From contig RFJB01000075.1 in the NCBI GenBank assembly GCA_003695045.1, positions 1 through 11,394 on the forward strand: a stretch of 11,394 nt of DNA, in the 5' to 3' direction. This DNA is from Candidatus Woesearchaeota archaeon (GTDB lineage: Archaea > Nanobdellota > Nanobdellia > Woesearchaeales > J091). The position numbers were made by a program, and so were the translations under genes. The first letter of the stretch is position 1, and each line of letters begins with the position of its first letter. Shown piece after piece: positions 1 to 5,909 of the stretch. The notes below the pieces were generated by a model. That model was not told the DNA's origin. It worked only from the letters and a program-made list of their open reading frames with translations, and did no database searches.

Positions 1-851
1 ACAGCTATTATTCCTGCTGTTACGGGCAATGGTGATGCTGTTCCGCCGAGTATTCCGAATCCTATAAGGATGAGGACTGCAATTATGAATCCGTACAACG
101 CCTGCGTCTCAGGCAAAACAGAAAACAGGATGCTCTTTCCGAACATTTTTGTCTTTTCAGCCACGGCTCCTATGCCGCCTGCTGCTGCTATTCCCTGGCC
201 GATTGCAGAGATTCCTGCTATGCCCGCTGCAAGGCCTGCACCTATGGATGCCCATCCCATGGCTTCCGTGACGGATGCTTCTGCCCCTCCGAAGATGCCG
301 GTGCCTATCATTATAAGGACTGAGATTATGAATCCGTATAACGCCTGCGTCTCAGGAAGAACTGAAAAGAGAATGCTCTTTCCGAACATCTTCTTGTTCT
401 CTGAAGATGCTGAAAGCCCTGATGAGGATGCTATTCCCTGCCCGATTGCGGAGATTGCGGCTATTCCTACTGCAAGGCCTGCGCCCACTGCGCCAAGCCC
501 CTGGGCGACGCTTACTGTTTTTTCTCCGCCGCCGATTATGCCGGTTCCGAGAAGTATGAGTATTCCGACCAGAAAACCATAGATTCCCTGGGTTTGCGGC
601 AGTGCCTGGAAAAGAAGCGATACGCTGAAGTTCTTTGAGTCCTCAGCGACTGCTCTTGCTCCTGCTGAACCGACAACGCCTGCTCCCACAGCTGAAGCAA
701 GGCCTGCGGCTCCGACTGCGATTCCTGCTCCGATTATTGCGAGGGTGCTTCCTGAAACATTGGCAAATATTCCTGTGGAAGCCGCTGAAGACGCGGTGTT
801 TGATAGGGCAGACGCAGCTGCTGCCGTCGCATTTATGGTTTCGTTTATCAT
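1..851 (-). CDS. atpK: A-type ATP synthase proteolipid subunit K, multi-hairpin rotor protein (3' end beyond left edge)
   Basis: Membrane rotor (c-ring) subunit of the archaeal ATP synthase, carrying the coupling ion through the membrane. The 283 visible residues comprise three helical hairpins repeated at exactly 81 residues. The second helix of each carries the ion-site motif: LPQTQ around Gln86, LPETQ around Glu167, LPETQ around Glu248. The first hairpin therefore lacks the carboxylate and the next two keep it, as known for the triplicated Methanocaldococcus jannaschii proteolipid. Gln138 and Gln219 in the first helices of hairpins 2 and 3 match an ion-ligand glutamine of Na+-type rings; hairpin 1 has Ala57 there. 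A Ser/Ala/Asn/Thr-rich N-terminus of about 34 residues precedes the first helix and is unusually long. The ATG at 851 lies 43 bases after the atpI stop, with GGGATGAT upstream as a possible ribosome site. No stop occurs before the edge, and the last residues look like the start of a fourth hairpin. Confidence 0.93.
   Translation of the reverse strand, partial: MINETINATAAAASALSNTASSAASTGIFANVSGSTLAIIGAGIAVGAAGLASAVGAGVVGSAGARAVAEDSKNFSVSLLFQALPQTQGIYGFLVGILILLGTGIIGGGEKTVSVAQGLGAVGAGLAVGIAAISAIGQGIASSSGLSASSENKKMFGKSILFSVLPETQALYGFIISVLIMIGTGIFGGAEASVTEAMGWASIGAGLAAGIAGISAIGQGIAAAGGIGAVAEKTKMFGKSILFSVLPETQALYGFIIAVLILIGFGILGGTASPLPVTAGIIA
78..602 (-). repeat. Tandem 243-bp (81-residue) repeat units inside atpK
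   Basis: The segments encoding the second helix of each hairpin recur at exact 243-base steps: the motif codons lie at 102-116, 345-359 and 588-602. Units 2 and 3 remain very similar at DNA level, for example around 85-147 and 328-390, where both share the stretch encoding KMFGKSILFSVLPETQALYG. Unit 1 is clearly more diverged. The pattern shows duplication of a hairpin module, with the 2/3 duplication more recent or kept alike by gene conversion. Confidence 0.85.
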
Positions 852-894
852 TTGATTATCATCCCTTTTCGCGATTGTTTTTGATTCGTTCTGT

Positions 895-2856
895 TTATTC
901 TTCGACTTCTGTGTAGTATCTTTCTTCAGCAAACGGCTGGAACTTGTCTCCTCCTCCTTCGTAGAATTTTCCGAAGAATTCTACGAATTGCAGTCGGATG
1001 CTGTGCACGAATGCTCCAAGCGCGTTCATTGCAAAGCTGAAGAGGTGCCCTCCTATGAAGATGAGGGCTGCGAATATTATTCCAAGGTAGGGAATGTCGT
1101 AAAGCAGGTCTGCGAGCAGGTTTACAGTCATCGCTATGCCTGCTGTTGAGAGGGCAAGGGCAAAGAGTCGGCTGTAGCTTATTACGTCTCCCATGAAGCC
1201 GGTCACGCCCAGTATTCCGAGGGGACCTGACAGGGCGAGTATTATTATGAGTGTTATGCCGAAGATTACCTTTCCGAGTGTCGGGGATATTTTGAAGTAC
1301 ATGAGAGCGACTGACAGCTGGATTAGCCACCACACGATTCTCTCGCTGACCATCGTCTTGTAGTCCTTCTTTCGGATGTCTTCTATCAGTCCGAGGAAAA
1401 GCCCTATGTTAAGGTGGATCAATGCCACGATTATGCTCACGATGAGGAAATAAAGGGGGTCTGCCAGCGGGTCCTTCCAGAGGGCAAGCTCTGATGAGGA
1501 CTTGCCGATGAAGTAGGACATTGCGTCGCCAAGGTATGACCCTGTGAGAACTCCGAAGATTACTGAGAAGGCCCCTATGCCCGTTATGCTTATTGCTGCA
1601 TTTTTCAGGCCCGGGGAGTATTTTGAAAAGTAAAGGAGCATTGCCAGGCCCAGGATAACCAGTCCGAGGCCGTAGACGAAATCGGTAAGCATGAAGCCGG
1701 CAAACACGAGGAACACCGGCCCGACAATGAATGTGGGGTCAAGGTCTCCATACTTGGGCAAGGCATAAAGTTCTGTGAGCATTTCAAACGGCTTGAGCCA
1801 TTTTGGATTTGTGAGCTTGACCGGCGGCTCGTCGTTCTGGGATGGGCGCTCATATTCTATCACAACGTATCCCCTGGTTGCTTCGTAAAGAACTTTTGAG
1901 AGCTCAATTATTTTTCCCTTGGGAACCCAGCCCTGAAGCACGAAGAATTTTTGTCCAGAGAGCATCTTGTGGGTTGCGTCAAGCCGGTGCTTGACGACTT
2001 CAAGTTCTTCCCTGAGAACGACAAGGGTTTCAAAGTGTTTCTGCCTCTGCTTTTTTATTTCTGAGAGGGCTTCCTTTATTGCCTTCTCTGTCGTTGTTAT
2101 TTTTGTTCTCAGCCATTTGGTAAGATTCTTTACGTCGGGAAGCTGGGGGAAGGCGAATATTTCCGCGCCGTATTTTTTGAGTATGAAGTGAATCTTGGAA
2201 GAATTCTCGGAGAGCGTTGCTGTGAGGAATATGCTTTCCTTTTTGGAATGCTCTTTTGAGATTATGAATCCGTATCCGTCTGTCTGTGTTTCAATTTCTG
2301 ATGACATTTTGGAAATGTTTTGCGTGGGAACAATGCCTGTTACAACGCTTGTTGCTTTCAGCTTCTGTATTGCCAGAACGTCTATTCCTTCGGATTCAAG
2401 TTTGAGGACCGTTTCCAGAAGCTCTCTGTATTGCTGAAGCCGCTCTGTGTTATCAGTGTACGCTTCTTCGAGGGAAAGAAGCTGGCTTTCAAGCTCTTTC
2501 AGCGTCTTTTGCGCTTCTTTGAGGACCTGGTCTGTGGTTTTGGGAGCGACTTTTTTCTTTCCCAGGATTTCAAGGCCGAACATTTCCTGAACAAAGGGCA
2601 GCTTGACTTTGGCAAGCTTGCATATGTGAACGAGATGCGAAACCCTGAGGAGGGCATCGGAAACTTCTTTTATCTTCTCCGTGGGGGCGCTCCTTCTGAG
2701 GGTGTTGAGAATGTTTTCTTCGTGTTTGGATGAACCTGAGAGTTCCAATTCCTTTAACTGGACTATTTTCGCCTTCTGAAGGTTTTTTAGAACGCTTTCT
2801 CTCTCTGAGTCAAGAGAATAAATCGTCACGAGCCGCATGTCTTCAGGTCTAAGCAT
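895..2856 (-). CDS. atpI: A-type ATP synthase subunit I (membrane stator subunit a)
   Basis: This subunit supplies the ion half-channels beside the rotor ring and anchors the peripheral stalks; it is homologous to eukaryotic V-ATPase subunit a. At 653 residues it has normal length. The N-terminal half (about 1-365) is soluble, with long charged helices around 105-155 and 255-300, and the family motif FVLQGWVP at 305-312. The PKYGDLDPT motif (367-374) precedes about seven membrane segments (about 375-635). Two conserved arginines are visible: Arg563 in ISYSRLFALAL and Arg621 in VHSIRLQFVEFF. They correspond to yeast Vph1 Arg735 and Arg799, which are needed for proton transport. The ATG at 2856 follows the ahaH stop by 4 bases, and the MLRPEDMRLV start is typical of the family. 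It is evidently co-transcribed with ahaH and atpK. Confidence 0.96.
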   Translation of the reverse strand: MLRPEDMRLVTIYSLDSERESVLKNLQKAKIVQLKELELSGSSKHEENILNTLRRSAPTEKIKEVSDALLRVSHLVHICKLAKVKLPFVQEMFGLEILGKKKVAPKTTDQVLKEAQKTLKELESQLLSLEEAYTDNTERLQQYRELLETVLKLESEGIDVLAIQKLKATSVVTGIVPTQNISKMSSEIETQTDGYGFIISKEHSKKESIFLTATLSENSSKIHFILKKYGAEIFAFPQLPDVKNLTKWLRTKITTTEKAIKEALSEIKKQRQKHFETLVVLREELEVVKHRLDATHKMLSGQKFFVLQGWVPKGKIIELSKVLYEATRGYVVIEYERPSQNDEPPVKLTNPKWLKPFEMLTELYALPKYGDLDPTFIVGPVFLVFAGFMLTDFVYGLGLVILGLAMLLYFSKYSPGLKNAAISITGIGAFSVIFGVLTGSYLGDAMSYFIGKSSSELALWKDPLADPLYFLIVSIIVALIHLNIGLFLGLIEDIRKKDYKTMVSERIVWWLIQLSVALMYFKISPTLGKVIFGITLIIILALSGPLGILGVTGFMGDVISYSRLFALALSTAGIAMTVNLLADLLYDIPYLGIIFAALIFIGGHLFSFAMNALGAFVHSIRLQFVEFFGKFYEGGGDKFQPFAEERYYTEVEE

Positions 2857-2860
2857 TATA

Positions 2861-3175
2861 TCACTCTTGGGAGTTCAAAAGGTCAGATACTGCTGATATT
2901 GCCTCGCTCTCTACTTTTGATGCTTTTTTTCTAAGAGAATCAATTTTGGATGTTCCTTCTGCATTTATTGACTCTATTTCCGATTTGATGCTCTCTTTGG
3001 CTTCCTCAAGAGCTTTTTTCTTCTTTTCCTCGAGGTTCTGTTTTGCTTCTTCAATTAAGTTGTCTGCTTTGGATTTCCTGTCAATGAGAAGCTTTTCTGC
3101 CTTTTTTTCTGCTGAAGAAACTATTTTTTCGGCTTCCTGTTCTGTTTGAAGCAGTTTATTGAGGATTTCTTTCAA
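2861..3175 (-). CDS. ahaH: A-type ATP synthase subunit H (peripheral stalk)
   Basis: Small coiled-coil protein of 104 residues, highly charged, almost entirely Lys/Glu/Ala heptad-like helix with no membrane segment. Archaeal subunit H pairs with subunit E to form the peripheral stalk linking subunit I to the catalytic head. Recognition rests on size, composition and position directly ahead of atpI, which matches the archaeal H-I-K-E-C-F-A-B-D order. The start codon is TTG at 3175; GGAGGG at 3182-3187 sits at good spacing and decides it. It is the first gene of the operon within this window. A generic coiled-coil protein could look alike, but the context makes subunit H by far the best call. 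Confidence 0.88.
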   Translation of the reverse strand: MKEILNKLLQTEQEAEKIVSSAEKKAEKLLIDRKSKADNLIEEAKQNLEEKKKKALEEAKESIKSEIESINAEGTSKIDSLRKKASKVESEAISAVSDLLNSQE

Positions 3176-3181
3176 TTATAT

Positions 3182-3187
3182 CCCTCC
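3182..3187 (-). promoter_or_regulatory. Strong Shine-Dalgarno site for ahaH
   Basis: GGAGGG on the minus strand lies 6 bases before the TTG start at 3175. It supports use of a non-ATG start codon for ahaH. Confidence 0.75.
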
Positions 3188-3215
3188 TGAATCGTTCTTG
3201 GATGGTTTTAACGGA

Positions 3216-3223
3216 CTTTTAAT
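3216..3223 (-). promoter_or_regulatory. Possible TATA-like element for the atp operon
   Basis: ATTAAAAG on the minus strand lies about 41 bases before the ahaH start. A transcript would begin near 3193 and include the GGAGGG site. It is a weak match to the archaeal TATA consensus; the AT-rich palindrome at 3329-3344 is the competing candidate. Confidence 0.3.
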
Positions 3224-3237
3224 GCTTGATTTTCCCG

Positions 3238-3261
3238 AAAAAGCCCCCGGAGAGCTTTTTT
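3238..3261. other. Stem-loop with T-run upstream of the atp operon
   Basis: AAAAAGC (3238-3244) pairs perfectly with GCTTTTT (3254-3260) around a 9-base C/G-rich loop, with one more T following. It could be part of the atp operon leader on the minus strand if transcription starts at the distal TATA palindrome, or a terminator-like element on either strand. No gene ends just before it, so the leader reading is as likely. Confidence 0.4.
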
Positions 3262-3264
3262 CAA

Positions 3265-3291
3265 CGAGGAAAGCGGTCAGAGACCTTCTCG
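3265..3291. other. Second imperfect stem-loop upstream of the atp operon
   Basis: CGAG (3265-3268) and GGTC (3275-3278) pair with GACC (3282-3285) and CTCG (3288-3291), leaving an unequal internal loop and a 3-base hairpin loop. It sits next to the first stem-loop in otherwise gene-free DNA. The pairing is modest and may be chance. Confidence 0.25.
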
Positions 3292-3328
3292 TTTAATGAT
3301 GCTCTGATTGAAGTTCTTATTAAAAAAT

Positions 3329-3348
3329 TATACTAAATAGTATATATA
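3329..3348. promoter_or_regulatory. AT-rich palindromic TATA region, possibly bidirectional
   Basis: TATACTA (3329-3335) and TAGTATA (3338-3344) form a near-perfect palindrome, followed by TATAG. On the plus strand the TATATATA core (3341-3348) is about 26 bases before a TTG at 3370. On the minus strand the same DNA could start a long (about 135-base) leader for the atp operon. TBP binds TATA boxes of either orientation, so sequence alone does not settle direction. Confidence 0.5.
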
Positions 3349-3369
3349 GAATAAATGTTTTAGGCGACT

Positions 3370-3612
3370 TTGACACATTACAGCAACTTGACGAGAGAGG
3401 AAAGAAAAGTGCTGAAACAGATGATTGAACTGGAAAACCATGGGTACCTCATTGGGCTTATTGGGCTTGATGAGCTCACTGAGAATTACGCAAGGGCAAA
3501 GCCCGCAGGGCAAAGGCGTTATCTTTCCTCAACCATTCTCAGAACCGCCCAGTCAAGGAGAACCTCCATGATTCTGTCCAGAGAACTCGTGATGATTTCC
3601 CTGTGGCAGTAA
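3370..3612 (+). CDS. Small hypothetical protein overlapping the phoU-like gene in antisense (doubtful)
   Basis: I do not recognise this 80-residue product. The first 50 residues look protein-like: a charged amphipathic start (LTREERKVLKQMIELE), an LIGLIGLDEL segment encoded by a 9-base tandem duplication at 3451-3468, then a basic stretch. The last 31 codons lie antisense to the end of the phoU-like gene and could be artefact. A TATA-like element about 26 bases before the TTG at 3370 would give a leaderless message, but TTG is a poor leaderless start. A second start, GTG at 3409, has GAGAGG (3395-3400) 8 bases upstream and would give 67 residues. No membrane segment is obvious. It may be a real small protein, a remnant of a larger gene, or a chance frame. 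Confidence 0.35.
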   Translation: MTHYSNLTREERKVLKQMIELENHGYLIGLIGLDELTENYARAKPAGQRRYLSSTILRTAQSRRTSMILSRELVMISLWQ

Positions 3613-4511
3613 AGCATGCTCGGGGCTTTTCCTCCTGAAGCGCTCCTCTTGGCCGCTTCCCCGAGAGTTATTTCGCGAACCTTTCTTATGACCGGGACCA
3701 GCCGTGAAGAAAGAGCGACATCGTGTTGAGCTTTTTCAGAGTTGTCCGCGTTTCTGGCCTTTCGCGCTGAAGAAGCTGCCGGAGCCCCCTGCTGAGTAAA
3801 GAACACTTCGTCAAGCACCTTTCTGATGTCGTTGACTATGTCGAGGATGTTTTGCAGAAACTCTTTTTCTTCCGTCTTTCTGGCAAGAAACTGAAGGTGG
3901 TCGGTTATTCTCTCAAAGCTCTTCGCAAGAAGCGAGATGAAGTGCACGTCCGTTGCTTTCAGATGGGACTGCTCGGAGAACGAGAGGAGAGACAGGGAGG
4001 ACTTCTCGATGAGAAGCATGCTGCGGTCTATCTCTTCCTCGTATCTTTCAAGAAGCTCCGGTTCGTGCGGGGAAAGCATGATGGATATCATGTTCTTTAT
4101 CTTTGTAAGCATGGTTCTCAGAAGCGACTGGGGGTCTGAAACAGATATTGATGACTCGCAGGTTATGTTTTTGCCGTCAAACTCCACGAGCTCAACATTG
4201 AGAAGTTTCTTCTGGTCCAGAAGCCGTGCTGAGTCGATGCCGTGCTTTAGCATTATCTTGAATGAGGAAGCGGGAGCAATGTAGCACGCGACTATTATCT
4301 TGTTTATTATGTCCTGGTCCTGCTCGTCAACAGAGAGTTTTATCTCTTTTTCCTTTTTCTTTTTCACTTCGGGAAACACTGAGAGGGTGCCGTCGCTGTT
4401 TACGGATATGCTTAACTTGGAGTTCCGGTCTATCCCGTGCTTTCTGCACCAGCTTGTCGGGAGATAAAGATAAAACATGTTTCCTGTCTGCTGCACATTG
4501 CGAACGTCCAT
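3519..4511 (-). CDS. PhoU-like regulator with N-terminal AbrB/SpoVT-type domain
   Basis: Protein of 330 residues. Residues 1-50 (MDVRNVQQTG, then YLPTSWCRKHGI) resemble an AbrB/SpoVT swapped-hairpin DNA-binding domain. The remainder resembles PhoU helical bundles, with the acidic helix YEEEIDRSMLLIE (157-169) and the signature-like FERITDHLQFLAR (199-211). Archaeal proteins of this AbrB-PhoU build are usually annotated as phosphate-uptake regulators, but no Pst transporter lies nearby, so the phosphate role is not supported locally. A low-complexity Ala/Ser/Arg linker (about 240-262) separates a last helical part. I chose the ATG at 4511 because GTGGTGAG sits just upstream and an AbrB domain normally begins at the N-terminus. 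The open frame extends to 4655, but that extension crosses the promoter and is hydrophobic non-family sequence. The 3' end overlaps the small plus-strand frame. Confidence 0.82.
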   Translation of the reverse strand: MDVRNVQQTGNMFYLYLPTSWCRKHGIDRNSKLSISVNSDGTLSVFPEVKKKKEKEIKLSVDEQDQDIINKIIVACYIAPASSFKIMLKHGIDSARLLDQKKLLNVELVEFDGKNITCESSISVSDPQSLLRTMLTKIKNMISIMLSPHEPELLERYEEEIDRSMLLIEKSSLSLLSFSEQSHLKATDVHFISLLAKSFERITDHLQFLARKTEEKEFLQNILDIVNDIRKVLDEVFFTQQGAPAASSARKARNADNSEKAQHDVALSSRLVPVIRKVREITLGEAAKRSASGGKAPSMLYCHREIITSSLDRIMEVLLDWAVLRMVEER

Positions 4512-4514
4512 TTT

Positions 4515-4522
4515 CTCACCAC
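4515..4522 (-). promoter_or_regulatory. Shine-Dalgarno site fixing the phoU-like start
   Basis: GTGGTGAG on the minus strand lies 3 bases before the ATG at 4511 and matches the archaeal GGTGA-type ribosome site. It favours this start over upstream in-frame alternatives. Confidence 0.65.
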
Positions 4523-4540
4523 GACCGAAGAGATTGAAAG

Positions 4541-4564
4541 ATGAAAACAACAATGAAAACAACA
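4541..4564. repeat. Perfect 12-bp tandem duplication in the phoU-like leader
   Basis: ATGAAAACAACA occurs twice back to back (4541-4552 and 4553-4564, plus-strand reading). It lies between the TATA box and the start of the phoU-like gene and spans the predicted transcription start near 4552. It could be an operator or a simple replication-slippage duplication. Confidence 0.7.
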
Positions 4565-4572
4565 AATAGGCA

Positions 4573-4583
4573 CTATTTATAAA
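4573..4583 (-). promoter_or_regulatory. TATA box of the phoU-like gene
   Basis: TTTATAAATAG on the minus strand is a very good archaeal TATA box. It predicts a start near 4552 and a leader of about 40 bases that includes the Shine-Dalgarno site. The core is nearly symmetrical and could also drive plus-strand transcription toward pelA. Confidence 0.65.
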
Positions 4584-4777
4584 CATTTGGTCATATTGCT
4601 GGCTTGACTGATGGTGCAGCGGGCAAAGAAATAAGAAATGCATGCGGACAACCATAAGGAATAACCAGCAGGATTAAAAAACCACCCGGGAATACCATAC
4701 TGATGAATGGGCTTGATGAAAATTGGAAGCGCCCGAATAGGGAATAGCCGGCCTGAACAGAAAGGGGAAATCGGAAA
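4584..4777. other. Gene-free leader region upstream of pelA
   Basis: No RNA gene or long frame is seen. On the plus strand there are three very short ATG-initiated frames: 4611-4634 (7 codons plus stop), 4638-4664 (8 codons plus stop) and 4703-4747 (14 codons plus stop, in the pelA frame). An AT-rich GGATTAAAAAACC near 4671-4683 could be a weak pelA TATA box, giving a leader of roughly 70 bases. Confidence 0.4.
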
Positions 4778-5857
4778 ATGAAAATAGTAAAATCGGACTG
4801 GAAGAAGGGCTCTGTAACGGTAAAGCCCGAAACCCCTGACGACCTTTGGGTTTTAAGCCAGATTGCAGAGCCGGGCGACAGGGCAAGAGCCAGAACCATG
4901 AGGAAGGTAAAGATTAACTCCTCCGGCTCATGTGAGAATGCGACAGCGGTTGTCAAAAAGCCGGTTACGCTCACGCTTGAGGTTACAAAATCTGCTTTCA
5001 GCCCTGAAACGCATTCTCTCCGGATAAGCGGAACCGTCATCGAGGGACCGGAAGACGTCCCCAGAGGGTCCCACCATACTTTCAGCATAGAAAAGGACTC
5101 TGTTCTGACGCTTGAAAAGCAGTCGTGGCTGAACTTTCAGAAGAGAAAGCTTGAAGACGCGGCAACAGGCCGCAAGAAGAATGTTTTGATATGCGTCCAT
5201 GACAGGGAGGAAGCCATTATTGCAGAGACGACGCCGACCTCTTTCGCCATACTGGCGCATCTGAGGGGCAACGTTGCGAAGAAGTCCCTTGAAGGAACAG
5301 CCCAGAAAACAGAAAACTTTTACGAGGAGATTGCCAGAAACATCGCGGAATACAACGAGAGAAAGAATCCCAAGAGCATCATAATTGCCAGCCCCGCCTT
5401 CTGGAAGGAGGAGATGGGAAAAGCCATTGAGAAGCTTTCTGATGAGTCGCTCAAAAAGAAGGTTGTTCTTGCGACATGCTCTTCTGTTTCCGGCAACGCC
5501 ATTTCAGAGGTTCTGAAAAGGCCTGAAACAAGGCAGGCGCTGGAAAATGTGAGGAGCGCGGAAGAGGAAAGCGCTGTTGATGAACTTTTGAAAAGAATAG
5601 CCAAGAATGAGCCGGCAACATACGGCTTTGAGCATGTGAAAAGCGCGGCGGAAGCCGGAGCCGTGGAGAAGCTTCTTGTAACGAACAGCTTTTTGATAAA
5701 GAGCAGGGAAGAAGGAACTTTCCACGACCTGGAGGATATAATGAGGAACACAGAGTCGGCGCGCGGTGAAGTGATGATTGTTGAATCTGAAGATGCGATG
5801 GCAAAACTTGACGGCATCGGGTCTCTCGGCGCAATCCTCCGGTTTCCGATTGAATAG
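4778..5857 (+). CDS. pelA: Pelota (Dom34) ribosome-rescue factor
   Basis: Pelota binds the A site of stalled ribosomes and, with ABCE1 and aEF1A, splits them. The 359-residue length is normal for archaeal Pelota. The N-terminal Sm-like domain (about 1-130) opens with MKIVKSDWKKGSVTVKPE and the DDLWVLSQIAEPGD segment. The central eRF1-like domain (about 133-260) lacks a GGQ motif, as expected for Pelota and unlike aRF1. The C-terminal domain (about 263-359) has GAVEKLLVTN and ends with the signature LDGIGSLGAILRFPIE. ATG at 4778 is the family start; a purine-rich AAAGGGGAAA lies just upstream. It is divergent from the phoU-like gene and ends 52 bases before the next gene, which has its own promoter, so it is probably transcribed alone. 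Confidence 0.95.
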   Translation: MKIVKSDWKKGSVTVKPETPDDLWVLSQIAEPGDRARARTMRKVKINSSGSCENATAVVKKPVTLTLEVTKSAFSPETHSLRISGTVIEGPEDVPRGSHHTFSIEKDSVLTLEKQSWLNFQKRKLEDAATGRKKNVLICVHDREEAIIAETTPTSFAILAHLRGNVAKKSLEGTAQKTENFYEEIARNIAEYNERKNPKSIIIASPAFWKEEMGKAIEKLSDESLKKKVVLATCSSVSGNAISEVLKRPETRQALENVRSAEEESAVDELLKRIAKNEPATYGFEHVKSAAEAGAVEKLLVTNSFLIKSREEGTFHDLEDIMRNTESARGEVMIVESEDAMAKLDGIGSLGAILRFPIE

Positions 5858-5875
5858 GCATTCCGCGTCCAAAAG

Positions 5876-5885
5876 ATTTAAATAG
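5876..5885 (+). promoter_or_regulatory. TATA box for a leaderless transcript of the 5910 gene
   Basis: ATTTAAATAG preceded by AAAAG is a strong archaeal TATA/BRE match. Its centre is about 29 bases before the ATG at 5910, predicting a start at or within a few bases of that ATG. No Shine-Dalgarno sequence is visible, which agrees with leaderless translation. Confidence 0.75.
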
Positions 5886-5909
5886 CAACGAGATAAGAAT
5901 TTCTAACGG

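Noticed and set aside
70..916. Plus-strand open frames opposite atpK
   Set aside because: Pro/Ala- and Leu/Arg-rich shadows of a GC-biased transmembrane gene; the minus-strand reading is a clear proteolipid.
3328..3513. 61-codon minus-strand frame between the phoU-like gene and ahaH
   Set aside because: Cys/Phe/His-rich, no ribosome site, runs through the TATA region, and is the shadow of the better plus-strand frame.
4512..4655. 48-codon N-terminal extension of the phoU-like gene
   Set aside because: It would cross the TATA box, the tandem repeat and the Shine-Dalgarno site, and its hydrophobic sequence does not fit an AbrB-domain N-terminus.
4700..4755. Possible box C/D guide RNA (TGATGA at about 4701 and 4714, later CTGA)
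   Set aside because: The two C-like boxes are only a few bases apart, leaving no room for a guide and D' box, and no kink-turn ends pair. Chance matches are likely.
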